Of a stretch of 41,828 bases of DNA, positions 25,857 through 34,740 are shown one piece after another. The DNA lies in contig JAGBNF010000002.1 in NCBI GenBank assembly GCA_017634555.1, positions 1-41,828 on the forward strand, given 5' to 3'. Made by a program: the position numbers and the translations under genes. This DNA comes from Eubacterium sp. (lineage in GTDB: Bacteria; Bacillota; Clostridia; Lachnospirales; Lachnospiraceae). The notes below the pieces were generated by a model. It did no database searches and was not told the origin of the DNA. It saw nothing but the letters and a program-made list of their open reading frames with translations. Positions within the stretch are counted from its first letter, which is position 1; each line of letters opens with the position of its first letter.

Positions 25857-25928
25857 ATGCATGCGTACATTGTTTCCAAAAGCGTACTAGGAGTATTTGA
25901 AAGAAATACCTAGAAGGGAGAATGAGAG

Positions 25929-26288
25929 ATGAATCAGATTACCGTATATTGTTATTCAAGATGTACTACATGTAAGAAAGCCCTGAAGTGGCTTGATGAC
26001 AACAAGATAGAATATAAGCTGATCGACATAAAGGAAGATCACCCGGACGAGAAGAAGCTGCGTCAGTTCCATAAGAAGAGCGGCCTTCCGCTGAAGAGAT
26101 TCTTCAATACCAGCGGACAGCTTTACAGAGAGCTTGAATTATCTAAGAAGCTGCCTGAAATGAGCGAGGATGAAATGTTCAAGCTTCTTGCATCAGATGG
26201 CATGCTTGTAAAAAGACCGATGCTTATAACAAAGGATACAGTCCTTACAGGCTTTAAGGAAGAAGAGTGGAAGGAAGCATGTAAGTAG
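25929..26288 (+). CDS. ArsC/Spx-family thioredoxin-fold protein
   Basis: A 119-residue protein of the ArsC/Spx/YffB group. The N-terminal CxxC is Cys12-Thr-Thr-Cys15 (SRCTTCKKA), as in Spx and MgsR-type regulators and unlike the single-Cys arsenate reductases. The conserved Arg-Pro (KRPMLI near 96-101) is present. Family members are either redox-sensing RNA-polymerase partners or glutathione/thioredoxin-linked reductases; the sequence alone does not decide. It has its own promoter and leader hairpin. It is convergent with the XRE gene at an 8-bp distance, with no terminator between. Confidence 0.88.
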   Translation: MNQITVYCYSRCTTCKKALKWLDDNKIEYKLIDIKEDHPDEKKLRQFHKKSGLPLKRFFNTSGQLYRELELSKKLPEMSEDEMFKLLASDGMLVKRPMLITKDTVLTGFKEEEWKEACK

Positions 26289-26296
26289 AGGATATA

Positions 26297-26971
26297 CTAC
26301 CTATATACTTCCCGATATAACTCGCATCCATACTCGATTACATCTGCATATTGGCTTTTTTGCTCATTTGTAATCTTTGCAGAATTAGCCTGAATGCTGT
26401 CAACAGTTCCATCATATGCTGCCCAACATAAAATCAATTGATTGTCATCTGATTCGATACAACAATCGACATCCTTTACACGAAAATCGGTTGCAAAACT
26501 AAGATAAGATGGCATCGATTGGTCGGGCAGTGTGAAATATGTATTCTCATCATATGGAATCTTATAGATATTGCCGTCAGTAACGGTATTGACTACCTCA
26601 TAGGAATACTTAGAGAGTCCCGCAGAAAACTTACCTTCTGATTTCGACTTATTATATCCCCATATACATAACCGGCTTAATGAAACAGCGGCAATTACAG
26701 CAGCTGCAGAAAGAAGAATCTTCTTGCTCCACTTTCCCCATTTGATAGCTTTGTTCATCTGTTTGGTGACCTTCGTATCACCCTTCAGCATGGTATCAAG
26801 AGATATGTCGAATTTATCACTGATATTTACAAGGGTAATAAGATCGGGATAACTCTTTTCATTTTCCCAATTAGACACAGTCTGTCTTGTCACATGAAAG
26901 AGCTCGGCAAAGTCATTCTGTGTAAGATTTTTTTCTTTTCTGATATCCTTGATAGTCTGACCTAATTCCAT
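26297..26971 (-). CDS. membrane-bound XRE-family transcriptional regulator
   Basis: A 224-residue protein. Residues 5-60 form an XRE helix-turn-helix (TQNDFAELFHVTRQTVSNWE). A single membrane helix follows at about 84-104, and then a roughly 110-residue outward-facing domain with several Cys and Tyr residues. This is the plan of a one-component membrane regulator. It lies 63 bp after the MacB-like permease on the same strand, so it may sense the transporter state or substrate and control this operon. A TACAAT -10-like element in the gap hints at an extra promoter. The ribosome site is weak. Confidence 0.85.
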   Translation of the reverse strand: MELGQTIKDIRKEKNLTQNDFAELFHVTRQTVSNWENEKSYPDLITLVNISDKFDISLDTMLKGDTKVTKQMNKAIKWGKWSKKILLSAAAVIAAVSLSRLCIWGYNKSKSEGKFSAGLSKYSYEVVNTVTDGNIYKIPYDENTYFTLPDQSMPSYLSFATDFRVKDVDCCIESDDNQLILCWAAYDGTVDSIQANSAKITNEQKSQYADVIEYGCELYREVYR

Positions 26972-27034
26972 ATAACATCTTATCCAATCTGATTTTTTTG
27001 CCCACCTATTGTATCATATCAGCGGTAATCAATT

Positions 27035-29554
27035 CTATATCTGCGCACAAACATTTTCCCTGATGATCTTTCGAGCCGGTATATATACTGCTATCAGAGC
27101 AATCAATATATTCAGTGCCCCAATTCCAATAACAAAAGAAGAAGGTACTGTTGCGGTAAAATGCAGGAACTTCACCACATGTGCCATATAGTAATCCATA
27201 AATCGTCTTAGCAGAAGATTATAAATCAAAAATATGCAGATATCCGAAAGCACACCATATATAAGCCCCATCTTAAGAATGGTGATAAAATATGCCCTAT
27301 CGGTAATGCCTATGGCGCGCAGGATTCCATACTCTCTCTTACGGGACAAGATAGTGTAATTCATGCTGTTCATGATATGAAATAAACTGATTGCCAGTAA
27401 TATAACAGATATTGCCGAGAAGAAAATCTGCTGCTGATGTAAATAGTTTTTCTGAGTCTCGATGGCGGTAGTGTAATCATGAAGCACAGCTTTAGGTGTG
27501 TCTTGGATAATACTAAGAATATTCTTTACCGTTGTATCCGAGTCTGCACCATCTGAGAGGGATGCATTTATAAAACTATAATCCGTAATTCCAAACTCAC
27601 GCTCCATCCGATCATTGGTAAATATAACGCTCTGCATATTGCGCCAGGCTCCGTCGTTTAGGAAGCCACTCTCCTGAGACAAGGCACGGCTGACTATTGC
27701 GGCAATCTCATATTCCTTTTCCTCGGAGTGTTCATCCAGAGTTTTCAGTCTGATCTTATCCCCCGGATGTTTTCCGTATGAGTTGTAATTTCCCTGCCCA
27801 TCCATAAGAGCGACAAGGACTATCTTTCCTTCCGAGAGTTCTTCAGCATCAATACTGCCCTCCAGTACATAATCCTTCAAAATTTCCAGCTCTTTATCGT
27901 CATATCCATAGATATCATATTTTATGGAATAAGTCCGGTCCTCGTTCTTAGTTAAGATGCCACCGAATCTTTGATTGAAATATTCATGTTTATTCTGTTC
28001 ATCAAAGAATTCTTTCCATTTAAGTTCCGATTCATTTATCCTGATTTCTCCGACAGTAAACCTTACAGCATAGACATCCTCCAATTCCTTGATCGCCTTT
28101 ATATCCTCTACAACTTCAGGGGATATAGTATCGCTCAGATCATTTGATATAAGCGATATCTTATAGGTGGAGTTAAGCCCATCATCGGACTTCATAGACA
28201 TCTCAGCATGGATCTTCAGATTTTCCGTCAGATATGATGTACATAAAAAAAGACATCCACCAATAGATAGAGACAGCAGTATTCCAAAGGTTCTTCTTTT
28301 ACCTGAAAAGATAAACCGTCTGTTGATTATCGAAAGAAGGTTAGCTCGTCCTCTGCTATAAATTCTTCGAATATGTGATGTGTGGGAGTTATCGCCACTC
28401 ATTATCTGTCTTAAGGTAAGCCCTCTCATTCCTCTTATAGCTGAAAAAGAAATATATATAAGTGCCGTCATTAGAAAGATAAACCCGATAATCACGGCTT
28501 TACAGGAAATAAATAGTCCGGAAGAGTTCTGTGTATACCGATACCAGTATCTTAATGCTGCAGCCGCCGACAGAGTTCCCGCAGGATAACCGATGACATA
28601 AAGTATCAGAAGCTCTATATACATTAGGCATGCAACGGTTCCTTCGCTGATTCCCAGAGTCTGCATCACCGCATATTCAGCCCTTCTGCGGGAGATAGAA
28701 ATATTAAAAACACTGTATATTACCATCGTTCCGAATAAACTGAGAAGAATGATCATCGAATAGAATGACAGGTTATATTCATTTTGCAGTGTAAGTATTA
28801 TATATGTGAGATTTCCGTATTCGTTTGTTAATCCAAATCTGATGATATCGGTAATTCTTTCAGGTTTTTCTCCATTCAGATATTTGACCACTTCTTCATT
28901 TGGAGTAATGGCATCACTGTTGATTTTGTAGTCCCACTGAAATGAATCCAGCTGCTTATATAGCGCTTCTGTTTCATCAAACTTAATATATAGCAGTGGA
29001 TGACTCTCACTTCCGACATAATTCCTGCCTACAAAGATGTCCATCTTATCGGTATTTTCTGACCAAGAGCTCTTTAAGATTCCGGTGAGAATGTAGCTTT
29101 TACCATTTAATTGCAAAGTATCACCAATATCTCCGGTAAAGCCGAGATTATTTAGAGTATATATATCTGCAGCTATTTCATTTGATGCTGTAGGATAAGA
29201 ACCCTTCTTCAGATCTCGATGAGTCATACGAAGATATTCATCATCTGCATCCAGGAGACATATCTTATAATGGGTTGTGAGATAGCCCTTTATTTCCGCT
29301 TTTCCGAGAGCAGAAACAGCGTATCCATTTCCTTGAATTCCGGCTGTTATATCTTCATAGGTTTTCTCATTGACGGAAATGCAGTAATGCCAATCCCCAT
29401 ACATGGTTCTTTTATTTTCCAGATCATTCATCGCGCTGCTATACATCAAAGAGCCGATTCCTGTGATAAGAGCGGAAGTCAGGAATACACTTGCAAGAAT
29501 GGCAAAGGTCTGCTTTTTATAATATCTTATATACTGAAAAACCAGCTTTAACAT
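27035..29554 (-). CDS. FtsX/MacB-like ABC transporter permease
   Basis: An 839-residue permease with a duplicated FtsX plan: N-terminal helix (about 15-37), an extracellular domain (about 38-255), and three to four helices (about 260-390). A second helix follows (about 425-445), then a second extracellular domain (about 446-720) and a last block of three helices ending in PARKIIRENV. Members work as mechanotransmission exporters or peptide-sensing and detoxifying transporters (BceB, MacB, VexA types). Its start overlaps the ATPase gene end by 7 bp, so the two are translationally coupled. Confidence 0.9.
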   Translation of the reverse strand: MLKLVFQYIRYYKKQTFAILASVFLTSALITGIGSLMYSSAMNDLENKRTMYGDWHYCISVNEKTYEDITAGIQGNGYAVSALGKAEIKGYLTTHYKICLLDADDEYLRMTHRDLKKGSYPTASNEIAADIYTLNNLGFTGDIGDTLQLNGKSYILTGILKSSWSENTDKMDIFVGRNYVGSESHPLLYIKFDETEALYKQLDSFQWDYKINSDAITPNEEVVKYLNGEKPERITDIIRFGLTNEYGNLTYIILTLQNEYNLSFYSMIILLSLFGTMVIYSVFNISISRRRAEYAVMQTLGISEGTVACLMYIELLILYVIGYPAGTLSAAAALRYWYRYTQNSSGLFISCKAVIIGFIFLMTALIYISFSAIRGMRGLTLRQIMSGDNSHTSHIRRIYSRGRANLLSIINRRFIFSGKRRTFGILLSLSIGGCLFLCTSYLTENLKIHAEMSMKSDDGLNSTYKISLISNDLSDTISPEVVEDIKAIKELEDVYAVRFTVGEIRINESELKWKEFFDEQNKHEYFNQRFGGILTKNEDRTYSIKYDIYGYDDKELEILKDYVLEGSIDAEELSEGKIVLVALMDGQGNYNSYGKHPGDKIRLKTLDEHSEEKEYEIAAIVSRALSQESGFLNDGAWRNMQSVIFTNDRMEREFGITDYSFINASLSDGADSDTTVKNILSIIQDTPKAVLHDYTTAIETQKNYLHQQQIFFSAISVILLAISLFHIMNSMNYTILSRKREYGILRAIGITDRAYFITILKMGLIYGVLSDICIFLIYNLLLRRFMDYYMAHVVKFLHFTATVPSSFVIGIGALNILIALIAVYIPARKIIRENVCAQI

Positions 29555-30234
29555 AACTCATCCTCCATCTGAACCTGTCCGTCTTCGATACGGATCACTC
29601 TGTCGCATACCTTCGCCAAGGCATCATTATGAGTGACCATCAGAATCGTCTGATTAAATCTACGGTTGCTTTCCCTTAGCATATTCATTACTTCGTTTGT
29701 AGTGTTAGAATCCAGATTTCCGGTAGGTTCATCTGCCAGCAGGATTGCAGGTTTATTGACCAGGGCTCTTGCAATGGCTACCCTTTGCATCTGTCCGCCG
29801 GACAGCTCGCAGGGATAATTCTTTCTTTTATCCCATATTCCCAGTTCAGTCAGTAATTCTTTTATGTATCCATGGTTAATCTTCATTTTCCTGTCAAATG
29901 TGATCGGAAGTGCGACATTATCATAAACATTCAGGACAGGCATAAGACTATAGTTTTGAAATACGAAGCCAATATTTCTTCTTCTGTATTTTGTTAATTC
30001 TCTGTTCTTTAAAAGACTGATATCCTCATCCCTGACAAGTATCTGTCCCTTGGTAGGGGTATCAAGTCCCCCGATCAGATTAAGGAGTGTACTTTTTCCG
30101 GAACCACTGGTTCCTACAATTGCGACAAATTCTCCCTCATTCACATCAAGATTTATGTCCTTAAGTGCCGTTACTTTGTTTTCTTTTTGACCATATTCCT
30201 TTTCCAGATGATCAAGTTTTAAAATAGTTTTCAT
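29548..30234 (-). CDS. MacB/LolD-type ABC transporter ATP-binding protein
   Basis: A 228-residue ATPase. Walker A is GTSGSGKS (41-48), the Q-loop Gln is near 93 (VFQNYSL), the signature is LSGGQMQRV (144-152), Walker B is ILLADEP (about 164-170), and the switch His lies in MVTHND. The LolD-type N-terminus (ILKLDHLEKEYG) and the DEPTGNLD sequence put it with ATPases serving FtsX-like permeases. ATG 30234 has a perfect AAGGAGG; the open frame extends to 30333, but that stretch crosses the upstream repeats and has no ribosome site. Confidence 0.93.
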   Translation of the reverse strand: MKTILKLDHLEKEYGQKENKVTALKDINLDVNEGEFVAIVGTSGSGKSTLLNLIGGLDTPTKGQILVRDEDISLLKNRELTKYRRRNIGFVFQNYSLMPVLNVYDNVALPITFDRKMKINHGYIKELLTELGIWDKRKNYPCELSGGQMQRVAIARALVNKPAILLADEPTGNLDSNTTNEVMNMLRESNRRFNQTILMVTHNDALAKVCDRVIRIEDGQVQMEDELC

Positions 30235-30293
30235 GTTCGAATCCTCCTTGCCAACATCATGACAAGAGGTGGTGAGTACATCAAGCAATAGGG

Positions 30294-30344
30294 CTTTGCA
30301 CCGCCTAAAATACCGCGCAAATATTCTTTGCACCCCGTAAAATA
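30294..30344. repeat. two 19-bp direct repeats upstream of the MacB-like operon
   Basis: CTTTGCACCGCCTAAAATA (30294-30312) and CTTTGCACCCCGTAAAATA (30326-30344) differ at two positions. They are spaced 32 bp start to start, about three helical turns, so a bound protein would sit on the same face. They lie 60-110 bp upstream of the ATPase start, where an operator would be expected. Confidence 0.55.
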
Positions 30345-30408
30345 AGGGGTTTTCTCAAATTATCTGCTTCAGTTTTTAATCTGCATCTTACGGGAAAAAT
30401 AAAAGTGC

Positions 30409-30438
30409 TTGACAGTCGATATTGGATTGTGGTAACTT
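30409..30438 (+). promoter_or_regulatory. predicted promoter of the T-box operon
   Basis: A consensus -35 TTGACA (30409-30414), an 18-bp spacer, and a weaker -10 TAACTT (30433-30438). Transcription would start near 30445, just before the T-box leader. Confidence 0.55.
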
Positions 30439-30469
30439 ATTTTCACGATTAATTTTATAAACATCAAAT

Positions 30470-30768
30470 GCGTTGATGGGGAATAGTAAGTGTAGAGGAT
30501 GCCTGCTGCAAACATGGTGATGCAGCGAAGAGAACTGTCGGGTGGTGCAAGACAGAGGATAGTCACACCGAACTCGCCCTTGAGCAGATCGGGTGAAATA
30601 ACAGTAGTCCGATTCGGAGCCCTACCGTTACAGAGGGAAGATATGAGTACTGTATGATCAGTTCCGTGTCGATGAGTGCGTGTGATGATAATTCACACGA
30701 AGTAGAGTGGTACCGCGTGATTCACGTCTCTACAAACCGTTGGTTTGTGGAGACGTTTTATTTTTTCC
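30470..30768 (+). promoter_or_regulatory. T-box riboswitch, leucine-specific (specifier CUC)
   Basis: The leader ends in AGAGTGGTACCGCG (30704-30717), one base from the T-box consensus; its UGGU bulge can pair with ACCA of an uncharged tRNA with A73, as in tRNA-Leu. Stem I shows AGTA (30485-30488) facing GAA before the specifier, and GTGT/ACAC pairing above it. Alignment with the glyQS T-box (GGTG.AAG...GGAT..G.CAC..C.GAA then the codon, then TTGAGCA) puts the specifier at 30573-30575, CTC, a leucine codon, followed by a purine. GTAGAG (30702-30707) can pair with CTCTAC (30728-30733) as antiterminator. An extra hairpin (GCTGC...GCAGC) lies in the distal part of stem I. Uncharged tRNA-Leu(GAG) should allow read-through. 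Confidence 0.92.
30724..30768 (+). terminator. T-box-controlled terminator
   Basis: A 15-bp stem (30724-30738 with 30742-30756; arm GTCTCTACAAACC) with a 3-nt loop runs into TTTATTTTTT. Its 5' arm contains the CTCTAC that the antiterminator uses, so the two forms exclude each other. Confidence 0.9.
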
Positions 30769-30803
30769 TATTGTGTTATAATATTTTTTAGAGGAGAAGC
30801 CAA

Positions 30804-32198
30804 ATGAGAAAAATTGATTATTCAGACAAGACGTTGAAGAATTCACGTATCGGGCTTAGCTTTCGTGAGAAAGTTGAGACTGCAAGGTATCTTGATCGTC
30901 TAGAAATCGAAGCTATTGAGTTACCGGTGATAGAAAATCTACAGGTTGACAGTCTGTTGGTTAAGTCCATTGCAGCAGCTCTCTCTAATGCTGTACTTAC
31001 CATAGATGTCGGTTGGACAGAAGAAGGAATAGATATAGCGTGGGCTGCAATAGAGAATGCACTGAAGAAGCGCCTGCAGGTCGTTATTCCTGTAAGTGTT
31101 GTACAGATGGAATATAAGGTTCATAAGAAGCCGCCTGTAGTTCTTACATTAATAGATACGCTTGTAAAGAAATGTAAGACTCTGTGTGATGATGTGGAAT
31201 TTGTAGCAGAAGATGCCACAAGAGCCGAAAGAGAATATCTTAAGGAAGCAATAGAGACAGCAATCAATGCCGGAGCAACCAAGATTACAGTAAATGATGA
31301 TGCGGGAACTATGATGCCTCCTGAATCTGCTGAATTTATCGGATATGTTAAGGAAATCGTAAACGGAAGAGCTGCTCTCGGAGCGGGAACATCCAATTCA
31401 CTTGGTATGGCTGATATATGTGCTGTTGAATCTGTAATTGCAGGAGCTGACAGACTTAGTGTTGCGGTTTACGGAGATTCGGCAGATATTCAGGGAGTTA
31501 CAAGGATACTTCTTGGATGTTCTGAAAAATGCGGAGCAGAACCAAATGTAAAGAATACGGAACTGCAGCGTAATTGTGATTTTATCTGCCGCATGAATGA
31601 TACTGATTATGATAAAAGAACTCCGTTTGATGCGGGAGTAAGAGCCAAGGATGAGTTTAATATCGGAGAGCTTGGAGTAGGTGATGACATCAGCGTTGTG
31701 GCTGAAGCGGTGAATAAGCTTGGTTATGACCTGTCCGAGGAAGATATGAAAAATGTTTATGAGAAGGTAAACAGAGAGGCTGCAAAGAAGAATATAACAG
31801 CAAGAGATCTGGATGCTATAGTTGCCAGTACAGCACTTCAGGTTCCGCCGACATATGAACTTGCAAGCTATGTAATTAATTCGGGAAATATAATATCTGC
31901 AACAGCTAATATTTCACTGAAGTATAATGGTGAAGTTTTATCGGGAGTGAGCATAGGAGACGGACCGATAGATGCTGCATTTCTCGCAATGGAAGGAATC
32001 ATAGGACATCATTATGAACTGGATGATTTTCAGATAGATGCTGTAACTGAAGGCAGAGAAGCATTAGGTGAAGCGCTGATACGTCTTCGCGCCGATAACG
32101 GAAGATTATATTCGGGAAGAGGAATATCAACGGATATAATCGGAGCAAGTATCAGAGGTTATATCAATGCGCTCAACAAGATCGTATATGAACAGTAA
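30804..32198 (+). CDS. LeuA-like protein with an intact regulatory domain but altered catalytic motifs
   Basis: A 464-residue protein related to 2-isopropylmalate synthase. The N-terminal HMGL-like TIM barrel (1-280) aligns along its length (DKTLK..., VEFVAEDATRAEREYL, INAGATKITVNDDAG). Where LeuA has T-L-R-D-G-E-Q, this protein has TLKNSRI (10-16). Where LeuA has the metal-binding H-T-H-D-D-L-G, it has GTSNSLG (195-201). Metal ligands and catalytic Arg thus appear missing. The C-terminal part (about 345-464) is a good LeuA allosteric domain (GDGPIDAAFLAMEG, AVTEGREALGEA, GRGISTDIIGAS, YINALN), which binds leucine in LeuA. RBS AGAGGAGA. First gene after a leucine T-box. It may be a leucine-sensing regulatory subunit or an enzyme with different chemistry; leuA function is doubtful. 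Confidence 0.82.
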   Translation: MRKIDYSDKTLKNSRIGLSFREKVETARYLDRLEIEAIELPVIENLQVDSLLVKSIAAALSNAVLTIDVGWTEEGIDIAWAAIENALKKRLQVVIPVSVVQMEYKVHKKPPVVLTLIDTLVKKCKTLCDDVEFVAEDATRAEREYLKEAIETAINAGATKITVNDDAGTMMPPESAEFIGYVKEIVNGRAALGAGTSNSLGMADICAVESVIAGADRLSVAVYGDSADIQGVTRILLGCSEKCGAEPNVKNTELQRNCDFICRMNDTDYDKRTPFDAGVRAKDEFNIGELGVGDDISVVAEAVNKLGYDLSEEDMKNVYEKVNREAAKKNITARDLDAIVASTALQVPPTYELASYVINSGNIISATANISLKYNGEVLSGVSIGDGPIDAAFLAMEGIIGHHYELDDFQIDAVTEGREALGEALIRLRADNGRLYSGRGISTDIIGASIRGYINALNKIVYEQ

Positions 32199-32217
32199 TA
32201 AGATTCGGAGGTAATAT

Positions 32218-34704
32218 ATGAGACTTTCATTTTCTACGCACGGCTGGTGCGATAAAGAGTGGGATTTTCTGGTTGAGTCAGCTGCAATCAACGGTATTTC
32301 AGGTATTGAAATAGCAAGTGAACAATGTGACGTATATTCACAAGACGGAGGTCCATTCCATAAATATAATATTACAGCGACTATCAGAGATTTAAGAGAA
32401 AAGGGTATTGCTGTGGCAGTGCTTAACTCGGGATGCGATATGGCATCCGCTGCCCTTTCCGTAAAGGCTGAGGAGGAAATCATTTCCAGAATAAAGCTTG
32501 CACAGTCCCTTTCTGTAAAGTATGTAATTTTATTCGGTGCTAAGGGTGGAAGCGTTGATATTTCCAGAAACGTGATAAGTAAGGTTCTTCCCGAAGCAAG
32601 AAAAAGGGGTATAACCCTTCTGGTAAAGACCAGCGGAATGTATTCAAATACAGCACTTCTGAAGGAACTGCTTGATGGATTTGCATGTGATGATCTTGGA
32701 GCAAGCTGGAATATATATGCTCCGTATCGTGAGTTTAATGAAGATCCGCAGACAACTATCCAGAATCTGGGTGCATATGTAAGACATGTACATGTATGTG
32801 ATTCCAAGGAATCCCATGGTGACTTAAAGCATGCACTTGTAGGTGAGGGAGATCTGCCTATACCTGAGATGATGACAGCTCTTGCTTCAATAAACTATGA
32901 TGGTTTCATGTCACTCAGATGGGATCCTTTATGGATTCCGGGACTTGATGATCTTGATGTTATTCTGACACATTATGCTGCAACAATGAGCAGATACGGA
33001 AATACAGCCAGAAAGAAATCACATCTTTATGATAACAGAAGTCATACAGGAAATTATATATGGAAGCACGATGACCTTATAGACCTGACCTTCGGTCAGC
33101 TGCTTGATAAGGTAGTTGAAGAGTTTCCGGATCAGCTGGCATTTAAGTATACAACATTGGATTATACAAAGACCTATAAGCAGTTCAGGGATGATGTTGA
33201 TAAATTTGCCAAGACTCTTCTTTCACTTGGAGTAAGACCGGGAAAGCAGGTTGCCATATGGGCAACGAACGTGCCTCAGTGGTTTATTACCTTCTGGGCA
33301 GTAACCAAGATAGGCGCTGTACTTGTTTCTGTAAATACAGCATATAAGATACATGAGATAGAATATCTGTTAAAGCAGAGTGATACCCATACACTGGTAA
33401 TGATAGACGGTTGGAGAGATTCGGACTACCTTGCGACCATGAAGGAGCTTTGTCCTGAGATGAATGATCTTAAACCGGGTGAACAGCTTCATTCCAAGAG
33501 ACTGCCTTTCCTTCGTAATATCATTACAGTAGACTGCAGACTTCCTGGATGTTTGACATGGGAGGAGTCGCTGCTTAGAGCAGACAGTGTTCCAAATGAG
33601 GAACTTCAGAGGTATGCCGCGTCCGTTGATAAAAATGATGTCTGCAACATGCAGTACACCAGCGGCACCACCGGATTTCCAAAGGGTGTAATGCTTACCC
33701 ATTATAATGTAGTAAATAACGGTAAATATATCGGAGATCATATGGATCTGTCTACAGCTGACCGTATGATGATACAGGTTCCTATGTTCCATTGCTTCGG
33801 AATGGTTCTTTCAATGACAGCGGGCATGACCCACGGAACAACTATATATCCGCTTCCGTATTTTTCACCAAAGCCTGCCCTTGAGTGTGTTCATAAGGAG
33901 AGAATTACGACCTTTAACGGTGTTCCGACCATGTTTATAGCAATGAGCCAGCATCCTGATTTTGAAAAGACTGATTTTTCATCTGTCAGAACCGGTATCA
34001 TGGCCGGATCCAACTGCCCTGCAGAACTTATGAAGAAGGTTTCCGAGATAATGAATATGAAGGAAATAGTAAGTGTTTATGGTCAGACCGAGTCAAGTCC
34101 GGGAGATACCATGAGCAGCTACTATGATCCGCTTGATGTTCGTACTGATACGGTAGGTTCGGCATTTGCAAATGTGGAATGCAAGATCGTAGATCCTGAA
34201 ACAGGAGAGGATTGTCCTGTAGGTGTTGACGGAGAATTCGTAGCAAGAGGTTATAATATCATGAAGGGATATTATAAGATGCCGAAAGCAACGGCAGAAA
34301 CCATTGATAAGGACGGATGGCTTCATACCGGAGATCTTGCTAAGATGGACGAGAACGGAAATTACTATATCACAGGACGTCTTAAGGATATGATAATCCG
34401 AGGCGGTGAAAATATCTATCCTAAGGAAATAGAAGAATTCATTTATACTCATCCGGGTGTAAAGGATGTACAGGTTATCGGAGTTCCGGACAAGAGAATG
34501 GGTGAGGAGATAATGGCCTGCATAATCTTAAAAGAGGATGCGACCGTTACCGTTGAGGAAATGAAGGAATTCATAACAGCCTCTATTGCTCGTCACAAGG
34601 TTCCGAGATATATTGAGTTCATGGATGAATTCCCAATGAATGCAGCAGGAAAGATTCTTAAATATAAAATGAGAGAAGATGCAGCAAAGCGCTTAGGCCT
34701 TTGA
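32218..34704 (+). CDS. TIM-barrel (xylose-isomerase-like) domain fused to an acyl-CoA synthetase
   Basis: An 828-residue two-domain protein. Residues 1 to about 260 resemble the sugar phosphate isomerase/epimerase or AP-endonuclease-2 TIM barrel (GISGIEIASE, HVHVCDS at 190-196, GEGDLPIPEM). Several expected metal ligands look replaced: LLVKTSG where an L-x-E-N is usual, and SWNIY where a catalytic Asp-x-GH is usual. From about 280 it is a full AMP-dependent acyl-CoA synthetase with P-loop YTSGTTGFPKG (480-490), YGQTESSPG, WLHTGDLA, GRLKDMIIRGGENIYPKEIE and catalytic Lys812 (NAAGKILKYK). The synthetase half is complete and probably active; the substrate is unknown. RBS CGGAGG; 19 bp after the LeuA-like gene, 36 bp before the oxidoreductase, no terminators between. 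Confidence 0.88.
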   Translation: MRLSFSTHGWCDKEWDFLVESAAINGISGIEIASEQCDVYSQDGGPFHKYNITATIRDLREKGIAVAVLNSGCDMASAALSVKAEEEIISRIKLAQSLSVKYVILFGAKGGSVDISRNVISKVLPEARKRGITLLVKTSGMYSNTALLKELLDGFACDDLGASWNIYAPYREFNEDPQTTIQNLGAYVRHVHVCDSKESHGDLKHALVGEGDLPIPEMMTALASINYDGFMSLRWDPLWIPGLDDLDVILTHYAATMSRYGNTARKKSHLYDNRSHTGNYIWKHDDLIDLTFGQLLDKVVEEFPDQLAFKYTTLDYTKTYKQFRDDVDKFAKTLLSLGVRPGKQVAIWATNVPQWFITFWAVTKIGAVLVSVNTAYKIHEIEYLLKQSDTHTLVMIDGWRDSDYLATMKELCPEMNDLKPGEQLHSKRLPFLRNIITVDCRLPGCLTWEESLLRADSVPNEELQRYAASVDKNDVCNMQYTSGTTGFPKGVMLTHYNVVNNGKYIGDHMDLSTADRMMIQVPMFHCFGMVLSMTAGMTHGTTIYPLPYFSPKPALECVHKERITTFNGVPTMFIAMSQHPDFEKTDFSSVRTGIMAGSNCPAELMKKVSEIMNMKEIVSVYGQTESSPGDTMSSYYDPLDVRTDTVGSAFANVECKIVDPETGEDCPVGVDGEFVARGYNIMKGYYKMPKATAETIDKDGWLHTGDLAKMDENGNYYITGRLKDMIIRGGENIYPKEIEEFIYTHPGVKDVQVIGVPDKRMGEEIMACIILKEDATVTVEEMKEFITASIARHKVPRYIEFMDEFPMNAAGKILKYKMREDAAKRLGL

Positions 34705-34740
34705 TGTAAAGTATTCGGAATAGAAAGAAGGGAAATATAA

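Noticed and set aside
25857-25913. An 18-codon frame with an AAGGGGGG stretch before it, upstream of the ArsC/Spx-like gene
   Set aside because: It overlaps the predicted -10 and transcription start (25851-25863), and its end coincides with the leader hairpin. No family pattern supports it.
30320-30360. ACCCC...GGGGT with TTTTC on the plus strand considered as a terminator
   Set aside because: Only five base pairs, no plus-strand gene upstream, and it overlaps one of the 19-bp repeats.
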